A program made the position numbers and the translations under genes. The notes below the pieces were generated by a model. It ran no database searches, was not told the DNA's origin, and saw only the letters and a list, made by a program, of their open reading frames with translations. Shown piece after piece: positions 33,023 to 45,148 of a stretch of 64,000 nt of DNA. The stretch spans positions 6,200,001 to 6,264,000 of the forward strand of contig JAHWDD010000001.1 of assembly GCA_023897205.1 (NCBI GenBank), given 5' to 3'. This stretch comes from Exophiala sp. HKRS030. Lineage: Eukaryota > Ascomycota > Eurotiomycetes > Chaetothyriales > Herpotrichiellaceae. How positions within the stretch are numbered: the stretch's first letter is position 1; every line of letters begins with the position of its first letter.

Positions 33023-33818
33023 ATGGCCGCTAGAAACGCCGACTCGATGACCAACGCTCAAGGCGAATTCAAACCCCGCCAGCCCAGAGACGAGCCTCTG
33101 ACAACCCACGGTGTAAGTGATCCAAGTCCGAAAACAAATTGGCTTGTCCCCATCCTATACCATATCCTCCGTTCCTCACCATAAATCCACAACCCCTAAA
33201 TCTTCCAAACTAACCTCACCGGCGCCCACTGCACAGCACCAACCGGGCCAAAAGACCAGCCCCGCCGACCAAGCGCCCGAATTCAGCGCCAAAACCCTGC
33301 CCGCGGGCAGCGCACCATCATCCAAAACCTTCCAACCGAACCCAATCAACGAAATACCGGGACAAGCAAACAACCCGGACGTGCAACGGGGGCACGGCAA
33401 AGAAGACGTGTCGACGAGCGCGGCCGACACGCTCGGCGGCGCGACGTCGGCCGACGTGCACACGGGCCTGGGCCATCCAGGACAGGGCATGACGTCGAGC
33501 GAACTGCGGCACAACGGCGCGCACACGCGCACGAAGCAGCGTTCTGGGCCCGAGGGGTCCGGCGCACCGGGCGGGTCGGGCCTGCGCGAGGACGGCCTGA
33601 GCACCGAGTTTCGTCGCTTGCAGGAGGACGGAGACCATCCCAGAGGCCCGCTTGCGGGGCATAATGCCACGTTGAGCGGCGTCGAGACTAAAGAGCCTGT
33701 CGGCAGTGAGGAGCTCGCGAGTGATGGAAAGGGTCCGAAGGCCTTGAACCCTCCGAGTAGGAGCACCGATGCGACTGGTGTGCCCGACAGGGGCGCCGGG
33801 CATGATCATAAGGCTTGA
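33023..33818 (+). CDS. Small disordered hydrophilic protein, hypothetical
   Basis: Exons 33023-33112 and 33237-33818 give 223 aa. The intron of 124 nt is GT-AG, with GTAAGT donor and GCACAG acceptor. The start is MAARNADSMTNAQGEFKP. The protein is almost wholly Gly/Pro/Ser/Asp/His-rich with no hydrophobic core, Cys or TM. Fragments such as LGHPGQGMTSSELRHNG and GVPDRGAGHDHKA suggest an intrinsically disordered stress or LEA-like protein, but no family is recognised. The GC-rich codon use of 33360-33660 differs from neighbours. Low expression or orphan status is possible; I believe the frame because the splice restores it and it has no internal stop. Confidence 0.6.
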
Positions 33819-34154
33819 GAATTTGGTTCGAGGTTGTGCAGTGGAGATTGAGCAGAGAAAGTCGTTTTTCTCTGTTGTTGAAATGCTATGTTGATTATCA
33901 ACAGACTCGGGCGTGGAATGAATGGGCTTCGTTTGTGCGCTTGTGCACCTGAAATGAGAGGATTTTCACCCATGTGATGGTTCACAGCCCTCATCAGGGT
34001 CATATCCGATGATGAAAAGTGTCTCTCCAGGAAAGTTCGTGAGCGTGATCAACGGAGATTGTCGCCGTTTGTACGAGTTCTCAAATTTGATGAAATCTTA
34101 TTGTACAGTCGAAGACGATAGTATTGATCTCGTCTTTGTACACCATTCTATATT
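33819..34154. other. Intergenic, convergent 3' ends
   Basis: 336 bases between the disordered protein (+) and MCD4 (-). No gene is seen. Confidence 0.5.
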
Positions 34155-37100
34155 TTAATCGATTTCAGGTTTAGCTTGAGTCACCTTCGCTGTGCCATTC
34201 CCGTTGGTCTGTACATTCTCGGCTCCTCTCTCCTTTAGTGTTTCAACCCCATCTTCCTGTACAATTCTTTCCTGCACTTCGACTCCGCTGATCAATAATT
34301 CACTGACGCCTTCTAAACCTGACACGAACACGCAGATTAAACTTCCAATGACGAAATGACTTATTGTAGTTCCGATGTCGAGCCAACTTCCCTCATCCTT
34401 GACCATCCAAAAAAAGTTCAGGGTCATAACATCACTGACTGCCATCACCACCATGAACAGTGCAGACGACTGTAGGCCTAGCCGAAGGTTAAGTATTCCG
34501 AGTGCAGCCGAGATAATGGCAAAGGGCACCATAAGTTTGAGCACCAAGAGAGCACCTTGTGAAAAGGGATCGAAGACAGGAATCAGCCGATAGACAGCTT
34601 CAAGACTGAAACTTGATACTGAAGCGATGTTACCAGTGGAGAAAAATCCTGATTGGAGGAAGAAGAGGAAGAAGAGCGCTCTTCGGAGGTCTGGCAAGGA
34701 TAGCGTGCGAAAGGTGATTTTTCGGCCAAGTTCTGTTGATTGCGGTCTTGATGATATCGTTCCTCCATTAGGAACTTTAGCAGCAGTCGATTCGTTTGAT
34801 TCTGAGAGACCTGTTTCATGCTTTTGTATAGCTGTCTCAAGTCTTACCCAAGCGAGGAGCGTAGCGCAAAATGCGACGAAGAACAACCCTTCGTAAGAGA
34901 TCGTCAACAGGACGAATATCGGTGAGAATGTGAGAAATATAATGACAAGCCGATGAAGGTAATGTTTGTTTGGTGCGATGCGATGGACGAATGGCAGGAT
35001 TAGAGACGTTACAAGAACAATCCATCCCACAACTTGGTTTCCAAGAGGTAAGCCTTCCTTTGCCTGAAGTGATGCAACGCTGGAACGTGTGACGACAACA
35101 GTAAGTATAATAATGCCGACCTGAACACCCATAAGTAGCCGAGACACCCGATTAGCCTGAGATCCTGAGGCTTGGGAAGATTTTGATCTTGAAGTAATTT
35201 GGTCTTCAAACAAAAGGTAGATGAGACCAGCCCCTATCATTAGAAGTCCGCCAGCCATTATGGTATTGGAATTCTCCGCTTTCAATGCTGGTAAAAGTGT
35301 GAATGTACTCAACACTAGACAGCCGGCTGCCCAGGCGAGAACTAGGAGAATATGTTCGCTGACAAAAGCTGTCCCGTAGACAACAGGATAAAATGCGCCA
35401 ACAATGTAGAAAATTGTGAGAATTGGACGGTGAAAATATGATTGTACCTATGCAGGTCAGATAATGTCGGAGGCAGGAAAAGGGCAGACTTACAAATGCT
35501 TCGAGACTGAGTAGATAGACAGCAGTCTGAAAAAAGATAGAGGTATAATCTGAGGATCCCTGGATATGTCCGAAAAGCACTTTCAATCCAGAAACCAAGG
35601 CTTTCCTTCTTGCAAAGATTTCTTCCCAGAAAAAGACTGGGAAAAATGCATATGCATAGTATGTGATTGGTGAGCGATCAATAAGGAAAGACGAGTATAG
35701 TAAAACCAAAATGGATGAAAACGTGATCACAGATGCCAATGTTCTCTCATCAGCGACAGCGCCGTGCAGAACATGGAGGTCGATAACGGTGGTAAGGGCG
35801 TATATGATCCAGCCGAGATAACCAAGAGTAATCAAAGTTCGGAGGAACAGCCAATCGTAAGTTTGAAGGTATCGAAGACCCTGAATGGCATGATGGAGGA
35901 GATTGCCGGATATTTCAACAGCCTCCTCATAGTTCTCCTTGTCGATTGCAGATTCAATGGCATGAATGCGGTCTGCAATCGAGGAGTTGGTCCTGGTGAA
36001 AGGAGGATAGGGCTTGAAATTCAAAGCAGTGGCCTTCTTTTGTTCTTCCTTGACTTGGTACATTTCCAAGACTTGCCTTGAATTTACCAAAGCTGCATTG
36101 GCTTTTTCTTTCGGAGTAGCTGCAAGATATGACAGAGGCAGTTCACCGACAGAGTTGACAGGAAATTCTAGTCCAGCTAAATAAGCCATCAAAGCGGCGA
36201 TATCAGCCTGTCCAACATCATGCCTTCGCACATGGTTCAAACCCCAATCAGCCGAAAAGCCGTCTTCATGACCAGGGGCGTCTCCTTTTGGATAAAGTTG
36301 TGGCGGAGCTGCTCCAGCACCCCAAACAATCAGAGGTGTTCTGGTATTATCAGGATGTCCATCTCCGTGACTTCCCCAATCACTCATTCCATGGTCCGCA
36401 GTGAAGACGTAAGCAGTCTCACCGTCAGCATAGAAATCATCAATTAGGGTTGTGATTTCCTCCACACCCTGATCGACTACCTTGATGTTGTTCAGATACT
36501 CTTTAGAATAGGGTCGATATGAATGACCTGTCGTGTCAAGGCCAAGGAGATGTAAGAAGAAGACTACTTTTTCTTGTCGGAGGGCAGCATCGAGCGTTGA
36601 ATTTGTTGCTGCTGAATTGAACAACTCTTTGACTCGGTCGAATACCCATATATCCAGCGCAGTGGCATCCAGGGTAAAATCTTCAAACTCTTCACCATAT
36701 TGATCTGCGTCAACCCGGCCTGGAACCGCGCCTTCTTTGAACATGGGAAGAATGTCCGGACTACCCCAACTCCAAGTATGGCTACTCCTGTTGAAGACGC
36801 TGTCAAAATCCACTGGGTTGAGTTTCCATCCTGTTGTAACCGCAGATACATCTTCGTAAAGCCCAGCAATCAAGGCTACGTGCCCAGGTCGTGATTCTGT
36901 AGGTACTCTGGTGTGAGAAACTCCAAATGTGCCATGCTCTAGAACACGGGATCGTAGGAAAGGAGCGAGCGGTCGAGGAGTCAAGTCTGGATTGGAGGGG
37001 TCCGGAGGGTCGGATCGGGGAATGATTGGAAGGCTTTGTCGGCTCGCAAACCATCGCCGACGAATAAAACCAATCGTTTGGCTGGAGGACGTTCCTGTTG

Positions 37101-37226
37101 AACAGCATGTGGCTTCATGCCATGGACGATGGGACTAACAAAGTATATGTCGAAGATGGACAAAATGTAGACCAGATGAAAAGTGACCGCAATGGCCAGG
37201 AACCCGCCGCGACCAAGTCGAGCCAT
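34155..37226 (-). CDS. mcd4: GPI ethanolamine phosphate transferase 1 (MCD4), with a one-base frameshift
   Basis: Exons 37226-35494 and 35447-34155 flank a 46-nt GT-AG intron ([11 protein letters not shown]). Start [16 protein letters not shown] begins a TM, then a phosphodiesterase fold: [18 protein letters not shown], the active-site [12 protein letters not shown] (catalytic Thr), [13 protein letters not shown] and [14 protein letters not shown] (metal ligands). The C-terminal half holds a series of TM helices of the PIG-N domain. Mcd4/PIG-N adds phosphoethanolamine to the first mannose of the GPI precursor in the ER and is essential in yeast. Between FQSFPDP and [10 protein letters not shown] the frame changes: exon sum is 3026, one short of a multiple of three. 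The lost base lies in 36990-37020, where minus-strand runs CCC/CCCC occur (adding one C at 37006-37008 gives [14 protein letters not shown]). Corrected length is about 1008 aa. Confidence 0.92.
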
Positions 37227-37913
37227 TCTGTGGGTTTTAGCCAATTTAAGAATGAGTGACTAAGGGTAAGAGGTTTTCATTATCTTTCGAGTCGTCGCAG
37301 AGATCTCACAAACATAAAAGGCATGGAGATCCATTCTGTCTCTCTTGCGGTGATTCTGGTTTGATGTTCAGGAGCCGTTAGAACAAAGTCAGAAAAGGCA
37401 ACTATTCCGAGAGGACCCTGTGAACCTCTTCCCGGATATGGTATAGCGGCGTGAACCCCTTTTTGGTATTCTCTACCCCCATATACCCCAGTTCCTTCAA
37501 TGCAATAAACGTTCTCGTCCCTGGTTGTTCCCACCAGCCTATGTTCCTAATCCATTCGAAGATATTGGGCATGCTCAAGGCTCAGGAGAATTGTATCCAT
37601 GAGAGACGCGCGATATGAAAGCAAGGAAGAACGCACAGCCCGGCCGATGGCCTCCTACGTCAACGAGCGTTGTGATATATCAAAGCATCAGGCTACGTCG
37701 AAAAGTGAGACCTATTTTCCGAACTCTTCCCTCCGAACGGTCCAAAAAAGAGTAAGAATCCATCAAATAATGTTGGCTACAACTTACCGGTATGCAATTA
37801 TTTCGCAATCGCCCGTGCCGAGAAATAGCAGCTACCTGTGATATTGAGGTGCATAACAGGATAGGAACTCGAGTTCCGTAGACACGTCAAGGTCAGGAAG
37901 TCAATCATGGCTC
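37227..37913. other. Intergenic, MCD4 promoter
   Basis: Contains a 56-codon ATG ORF (minus 37572-37402) with no recognisable domain, not counted as a gene. The right part is the 3' region of the beta-lactamase-like gene. Confidence 0.4.
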
Positions 37914-39802
37914 TCAGGCTATATGAGTGAGGTTCTGATATAACCCTGGTACCTGCAAACCTTGCACGCCTCCATCCTCGTTCAGGACGAAATCAAATTG
38001 GTCAACAGACAAGCCCTGAAACCTGAACTCATCAAAATTAAACCAGGTGTGGCATGCCGTTTGGTAAATTCCTGTCTCCTCCTTTTCCGTGATTGCTCTA
38101 AAAGCAACTTGCCAATGGTTACCGTCCCCACCAACAGAATATGCTCGGATCTCAACATCTGTTGCGTTGTGCGCGTCTCCAGCGAGTGCCAGCCATGCCT
38201 CAGAGACATTCTTGCCGTTGTTCAACCACTCCTCAACTTTCAGTCCAGGACCGCCATCCAAAGACAGGATAAGGGATGACTCGATATCTTCATTTTTCGA
38301 GGTATCTTGGTATGTTCCGACATATTTTTCTGCCTGGGTACGTGCCAGGATGTCAAATGCGGGAACCACATGCTGGACTGCAAGATCCAGCAATGCTTTC
38401 ACAGCCGGATCATCGCCACTACCAGCAACGTTGACTGTAATGCCGACCTGATATTCTGGAATCACACTGACATAGGCGGCATAGTTCGGCAGACTACCCA
38501 TCATGGTAAAAATCTCAATTGGTCTTAAACCAGATGCACGTGCGATGTTGATGGGACGTATGATGGTCCATGGCATACCCACAGCATTGCCAGTGGTTGA
38601 AGAGGTGTAAGCAGCAGGTTTAAGCCAGGCGTTTGTTTGAGCTTGAGTCAATAGCTCGCTGTTAAGAACACCTCGAACAAAACGAGAAAGGTCTAGAGGG
38701 GTTGAAAACACGCCACCCGTCCTATTATATGGTGAGCACAAAAGTTTAAATTCAATACCGCTGACTCGAAGCTGTCATAGGAACGAGAATTGACGTGAAT
38801 GACTTACGGGTTCCAGAAATGGGCATTGACCTCAGCCCAAGCCTCACCACCTTCTGGGACAATCATGTCGCTAAGAGCCGCATTGTATAGGCTTGTCTTC
38901 GTCAAGCCAAGAGGGGCAGCAATGTCATCCTCGATTACTGCTGCGAGCGTTTTGTTTGTGAAAGACTCAATCGCCAGGCCAAGTATCGAGAAAGCATAAT
39001 TGGAATAAGTAGGTGTATAAGCCGGTTCCCAGATACGTTCACCCCGAATTGCACCGTACAGATATTCTGGTTCTTCGTCAGTCACCAAGGATATGGCGAA
39101 AAGCAGTTCACAGGACGCATACGTTCGCGAGTGCATTCTGCGGCACCAATAGCATCGCAGATTGGATAATCGTCGGGAAAGCCTTCATTTGGAAGACCAA
39201 GCAATGCATGAAGATCTGGAGATCCTCTCTCCGACCAGTCGAAAACAAAGCCTAGGGACTCGGTGTCAGCGCTAGCATCCAACTTGATACACATCCCCAA
39301 ACGAAGAGCAACAGAGGGGTGAGATACCATCTCGTGTTATACCGGAAATATGAGAAGCGAGCAACCTCAAGGTGATGTCCTCGAACGTCTTGACTCCTTC
39401 CAATTCCGGAACGTGCTGCCAGATGAAATCATCCAGATCGAGCCCCTCTTGAAGCATGGCCGAAAGTACAGTGAACAGCTTGCTCACTGAGGCGATACGG
39501 TAGATGGTGTCACCGGTCACTTCTGAGACACCGACACTACTGAATGCCTCAGCGGTGTGGTGAAACTGAAATATCGTCTCTTCCAGTGTGGTTACCGTTA
39601 CTGAGAACGAGGTATCAGTCACGTTGAAGGGCGCCTCATCCACCAGACGTCGCAACGCATCGTGGATTGGTGTAACATTGAAATCTGCGGCGTCAGATAG
39701 GATGGGCGGTGGTAGAACAGGGCCAGTAGGTGGACAATACTCGATTGCAGCCGTACAGGCCACTAGACCAGTCCCAAGCGCCAAAAAGGAAAGTTGTAGC
39801 AT
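37914..39802 (-). CDS. Secreted class C beta-lactamase-like serine hydrolase
   Basis: Four exons (39802-39328, 39251-39123, 39072-38808, 38721-37914) give 558 aa. The three GT-AG introns are 76, 50 and 86 nt, and the sum is in frame. The ATG at 39802 gives a signal peptide (MLQLSFLALGTGLVACTA). The serine nucleophile motif S-x-x-K is S105-V-S-K108 (YRIASVSKLFTV). LLASHISGI and the second motif Y-x-N in TYSNYAFS fit the family. Splicing at GAAC|gtatgc gives CTRE-QPEYLYG, so no frameshift is needed. The C-terminal 150 residues form a lipocalin-like beta domain as in fungal AmpC/penicillin-binding-like proteins. Family members act as esterases, peptidases or lactonases outside the cell; beta-lactam cleavage is not implied. 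N-glycosylation sequons (NVT, NKT, NVS) are frequent. Confidence 0.85.
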
Positions 39803-40771
39803 CTTAAATGAGAAGAACAGAACTGATATCGTATTTTCGAACTCGTGATTGAAGCTGGGAGATTCTCTTTGAGAGGGAGATAGTCCTTCTGTGAGCCCGG
39901 ACTTCAATGCCTTTTTATACATATCCCATTACATGCCCGAAGCGCTGAGCGTTGACAAGCCAATCTGAACATTCACAAAACTAAAGGTCTTAGGCAGATG
40001 CAGAATCTCCCAGCAAGGCGCAGCTCGACCAGCTTCTGTCAGTACATGTTCCGTGTGACTCGGCATCTTGAAGGTCTCTGGCTGTAACCCGCAAAACAGT
40101 ATATCCTTCCGATCAGGCCTTGCGGTCCTGAGCGGCCTAGCCAAGTATCTTTCTTCGCCCCCAGCATACACTATTTTGTACGCTTGACCAACTCGAGTGG
40201 TGGCTTGCGAGAAATCCGTTAAGATGTGGATCAGCCCTACCGTTCTTGAACCTTATCAACCAATCGCTTCCACCACATGAGATCACAATATCATCGAGAC
40301 TGCTTTGTGAATTCCGGGGGCTTTTTCGTATGATTCTATGACTGGTTCATCATACGTACGTAGTAAGATGAGCCTTCTTCAGCTTATGGCCGTAGCCCCA
40401 GTCTCCCGATATCATTTGGTCTCACTTGCTACTGTCTATATCGACTCAGACGTGATTGAACCAGTATTTTTGATTGGATTCTTGTTTTTTATCAAGCTTA
40501 TACGTGCTCTACAGCTGACGAAAGGTGACTGGCACTTGGAATGGGATGGGCGAGACCTTGAACTAAGGACTCGCAAGATTGGCGCTGATGCCCTTACATA
40601 AGATGAGGCTAGGTAGCACAGAAACTGAAGACGATGTAGCAGGTAGGAACGGCTTTATAATCACCGCCATAGTCCCACTAGACAGACGAACCAGGCTGGT
40701 CAGGCTCTTGGACAACGTGCGAAACTACTCTGTTCTGGGGGGGGAGTCTTGATTAAGGTCTATGAGAACGC
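39803..40771. other. Intergenic between two secreted-hydrolase genes
   Basis: Holds the promoter of the beta-lactamase-like gene and the 3' region of the TAP-like peptidase. A run of eight G ends at 40744. ORFs (for example plus 40338-40601) lack domains. Confidence 0.4.
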
Positions 40772-42279
40772 TCAATATACCTTTACCCAATCCAAGTCTT
40801 CGACGATAACCGTGTTCTGCTCCGGCAACGTTCCGTTCACGAGCCAGGCTGTCATAGCTGCGCGTGTAGCCTTGTAGCCAAAACTCGTATGTCCATCGCC
40901 AGTCCTGGTCAAGAAGACTGAGTTTGGTATCTGCCTGTGAAGGCCCAAGGCTCCCGAGATACCGGTGGCAGGGTCATGATTGGCATTGATAATAAGAATA
41001 GGCGCCAGATTGTCACCGGCAGTCGAGTTGAAGCGGTGTGGCGGGTTCGTGGCTTTGAAAGGCCACCCAATGCATGTGGTTGCGAATTGAAATTGCATAC
41101 TGCTTCCTAGAGCATGTGGAAACATGGCACTGCCTAGGTTCTGGAGTGCAATGTGCTCGTCATATGTTGTAGAGTCGGTTGGGTTGTCTAAACATCCAAT
41201 GGCCAGGTTGGCATAGTTCATGGATGTGAGGCTGATTGAGAGTTGCGTGGCATTGCCTTCGTTGGCTTCTTTCATCCACCCAGAGAGGAGAGCCCAATCC
41301 AAGGGGTCTTGGAAGTGGTTTTCGAGTTGGAAGATCATTTCGTATCCGGTTACTGTCAGCTTACAACTGCCCGCGTATGAGCTTGTCGAGTTTGCTGCAC
41401 AACCTGGCGCAGGCACCGGATCTCTGTTCGCTCGAGCGATCATGGCATCCCAAATGTCGGAGGAATTTTCTGTGCCGTGGAGCGCACACGTGGAATTGTA
41501 GTCGCACCACTCAAAGAACCTGCTGAGCCCGTCGTTCATGGCCCAATTACCCTCGATGAAACTGTCTAACTCGCTGAGAGATGGGTCAACTCCTCCATCA
41601 AGGATCATCCGACCGATCGTATCGGGGAACAACTCAGCGTACCGAGCCCCAAGTTGAGTTCCGTAGGAGAAGCCCAGATAGTTGAATTTTTCATCCCCGA
41701 CCGCTATGCGCAAGGCATCAAGGTCCTTGGCCGCAGAAGCAGTGTCCACAAACCCCAGGTGTGGTCCGGTTAGGTTAAGACAAGACTCACCCAAGGCTCT
41801 ATTGAAGTCTAACACTTCATTCCACGATTTCTCATCATCAACAAAATAGGATGGCGTCAATGCCCACAGATCATCATCGCACTGTATTGGTGAACTAAGT
41901 CCGACGCCACGAGGATCGGGGCATATCAAGTCATAGTTTTCGGTGAGGTCGCTCCAGATTCCTGGTCCATTAACGGCTAGATCCACGCAAAGGTCATGCG
42001 CAGGTCCTCCAGGACCCCAGGATTGAAGAAGAGGCTGCCTATTTTGTTGTTGTTGTTGGTTCTAATGCGAGTTAGGGCAAGTTCGATTGTGGCCCCATTT
42101 GGTGAGTTCCAATCCATAGGAACATCCAGATGACCACAATCGAGGAGTGGAATGTCGGTGGTGTTACTACATGGTCTCCATTGGATCTCGAATGCTGGTG
42201 CTCGAGGTGTGGGCGCCGCACGGACAGTCGAACCGCCCAAGACGAGCAGATATGCGAGGGTGGTCAAGGAGAGAGGCAT
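40772..42279 (-). CDS. Secreted TAP-like alpha/beta-hydrolase peptidase, with a one-base frameshift
   Basis: A single exon; the ATG at 42279 opens a signal peptide (MPLSLTTLAYLLVLGGSTVRA). Conserved features are VPMDWNSPN, the oxyanion motif FFNPG|GPGGPA, DLICPDPRGVGLSSP, the nucleophile elbow GFSYGTQLGARYA, LDGGVDP, and a C-terminal TAP-like domain with Asp in NANHDPATG and His in GDGHTSFG. This is the tripeptidyl-aminopeptidase group of fungal secreted prolyl/tripeptidyl exopeptidases. The reading frame breaks exactly inside NPGGPG: the genome has GGGG (plus 42015-42018 CCCC) where five G restore the motif. ORF length 1508 becomes 1509 with one added base, about 502 aa. Several N-glycosylation sequons are present. 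Same strand and same secreted status as the neighbouring beta-lactamase-like enzyme. Confidence 0.88.
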
Positions 42280-43219
42280 GTTGGACTTGAAATGCGAAGG
42301 TGATGGCTTGAGAGGTTCGGCATTCTTGGTCGGAACAATTGCGCCTTGATCTCTTCATATATTACTTTCTGACGATCCATTAAATCTGGATCTTGTCCCG
42401 AACCAGTGGTCAAAGACCCGATGGTCCTGGCCTTTGGGTAGGGTATTGCTCGCATGGCTCGCATGGCTCGTAGGGCTCATTGTACTCATTTTGATCATAT
42501 GACTTGAATACCCGCGACTATGATCTGAGGTCGCTTTCCATTCAGAGTGCATTGAGTTCATTTGAGCTTATTTCTGAGAGCTATGTACTTGGCATACATT
42601 CCAGATTTGAAAAGCTGCAGCACAGACGTCAACTGCTTCGGAACTATTAAAACGACGAAAATAGATTATAAAGCCAAAGTCGCAATCCGCAGTTCGCGCC
42701 ATTGGGTCCGTGCATAACTCATCGGAGGACAATAGATACATACCCACATAGTTAACGTACTATTGCCGTCATGAATTCATCGCTCAGTATACTAGCCTCG
42801 TCCGAATTTCGGCTTTACAGGTTGATGTGCGTGGATCTATACACTCTATTCCGCAGTAAGCCGATGCCGCGAATCATCGCCGCAGATGAGATTATGTAGG
42901 ACTACCCAGACCTGTCCTCGGAAGGGATTCGTTGTTGACTATCATGCGGAAGTAAAGTACAATGGCCTGTGACTATCAGCTTGGTCTGATGATTCCTGAC
43001 ACATAGTCGTCGCATATTTGACTACTGCAGCATTTCCATCTGATTGGTGGATGGCACGTTTCAGGCGTAACAGGCGCTGCCCGTACGCCTGGACGCATGC
43101 ACATAGTCAATACAAGAGGTAGGAACTTATGATGTAGTCGTATGGATAGTGGCATCGAACTAGCCCCTCTGTCTCGACACTGGACACGAAAAACCCTCCT
43201 ATAAGAGTAGAATAACTTG
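42280..43219. other. Intergenic
   Basis: Promoter of the TAP-like peptidase and 3' region of VPS36. Small ORFs without domains are discounted. Confidence 0.45.
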
Positions 43220-45148
43220 CTATACTTCATCGTCTTCGACCAGATAGTTCAGCCAAAATTTCAGGCCTTCTACACTGTCTTCTCGACAAAGGGCACCTTT
43301 CTCCTCTGCCATTTCTAGTTCTTCATTTGCAACACCCAAGCTCCACCCGAACTTGGTGGCCGCTTGTTGTGCTGTGACGCCAAATCCAAAAGTTGACCAA
43401 TCCCAAGCCACCGATTGACCAGATTCTGGGCCTGGCAACGACGTTAGCCAGTCTTTGATCTGCTTGATAGTCTTCTCGTCACTTGCGTCACGTCCTTGGA
43501 CGACTAGTAGCCCACTTCTATACCTTCGAAGCTTGATTGGGAGCCCAAGTCTCTCCCACGCTTCGCCAGCCTTGTAAAAGTCAGCGGGGCTCACCAGCTC
43601 CACGCCGTTTTGACTTCTGTTGAACATGGCCCAAAGATCGACCAGACTCATGGTTCCACCCTGTCGCCGAAGAATACCTCTTCTGTCATCTGTTGCATAC
43701 TCTGCCAGATTCCGAGCGAGTTCATTGATGTAGAGTGTATTCGATCCGTCGCCCAGAACGTCCTTGGTGGTGATCATTCCCAACGCTGCAGCCGACTGCG
43801 AGAAAATCATATCCGAGCTTCCACTTGCAACATCTTTGCCCGTGTTTGACTCTGATGCAAATTTTTCAGCCAGTGCCACTATGTCCTTTGCGGACGCCAT
43901 GAGAGCCTCCAAATCTCCGAAAGCTCCACCAAGAACGACTTCATTGTTCTTGCGGCTTTGAAGTCCACGTTGTTCAAGTCCAGCGATCCCTGCCGCAGTG
44001 ACTCGTGCTTTTGTCTCAGGAACTGGACTTGTGGGATCAAACGGACTGGAAGATCTGAAGCTTTCGGACTGTGGGATTGGTGGTGCCGCTTGCAAGAGCC
44101 ATTTGCGTTGGATCATCGCATTCTTCAATCTATCATAAAACACACGATCGCCGCCATTCCTGAATGATAATTTGATCAACTGTGGTTCATGTTCTCCTTC
44201 TAGGGATAAGCCTGAAATTTCTGGTCCAGGCGATCCGGGTCGTTGCCCAGATCCAGGGAATACTATTTTTGCACTTGTTGGCAGGGGCGCAGAGCATAGT
44301 TCGCATATTCGCATTCCGGGAGCATTGTGAAAAGTACACCGAGGACATGTGTTTTCGTTAGAGGAAGCGATATCTTCATGGAAAGACTGCCTCGGTATCA
44401 ATGAGCCAGCCATAGCATCGGTGGCGGTGGTTTCCTCATGAGCACGTTTTGCGTTTGCTGCAACCGCAGCTTTCAAGACCAGAGAAAAAGGAGGTTTTAT
44501 GCCACAAGCAAGGCATGGTGGCAATGGGAATGCCTCTGTGGCGATTGTCGGGTCGAAGTTTGAAGGGACAGGGTTGGAAAACGAGCATATGGGGCAAACC
44601 CAGGTTCCCACTACAACCGGGAGACTGGCCGATGATCGAGTTGCTGGACGGAATGGGCTCGAAGAACGGGACGTTGGAGAGGATGCAGAAGCTATCCTCT
44701 GGAAAGTCGGTGACTGAGGGGTACTGCCTCTTTGCACCGATCCGAAGCCTCGCTTCACGGGCTTTGGATTCAAAGTGATCTTGGCCGAAGACTTGAGGAA
44801 ACCAGCCTTGATCCTTGTGGTCAGCAGAGCTCATTTTTCATAGTAGCCTTACACACCTGGAATTCATGTTTCTCAACATCTCTAAGGTCGACAGCCCAGG
44901 AATTATTCCGTGGGTCAGCGTCATCGACATAGCAGACTCGATGGGAAGTCAAATAGGCATGTCCTTTCTGACATGTATCAATCTTGTACTTTCTGACACA
45001 TCGTAAGTCCATTATCTGAAGAGATACAGTGTGGCACAAGATCGAACCCTTCGTAAAGTCCTACGCCATCCTGAACAAATAATAATGCCTCATCTTGAAA
45101 AAGAGTTGGCCGAGAGCCAGCAGTCAGCTCTGGCTTCTTGAGGAACAT
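43220..45148 (-). CDS. vps36: ESCRT-II subunit VPS36
   Basis: Three exons (45148-45048, 44992-44857, 44806-43220) give 607 aa, with introns of 55 and 50 nt. The N-terminal GLUE domain reads MFLKKPELTAGSRP...DGVGLYEG-KYKIDTCQKGHAYLTSHRVCYVDD...VDLRDVEKHEFQ-AGFLKSSAKITL. It is interrupted by two NZF-type zinc knuckles (CPICSFSN...PPCLACG and CPRCTFHN...RICELC), as in yeast Vps36. The C-terminal EAP30-type region has IFSQSAAALGMITTKDVLG and tandem winged helices (KAGEAWERLGLP, LVVQGRDASDEKT), ending NYLVEDDEV. Vps36 with Vps22 and Vps25 binds PI3P and ubiquitin on endosomes and passes cargo to ESCRT-III. It is divergent from THP3. The first donor (GTTCGA) is weak, but the join gives a continuous GLUE fold. 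Confidence 0.93.

Noticed and set aside
37402..37572. 56-codon ATG ORF (minus) upstream of MCD4
   Set aside because: No domain, no splice-consistent extension and length expected by chance.
38804..39136. Apparent frameshift in the beta-lactamase-like gene
   Set aside because: A canonical 50-nt GT-AG intron (39073-39122) explains it and the exon sum is in frame, so it is not a break.
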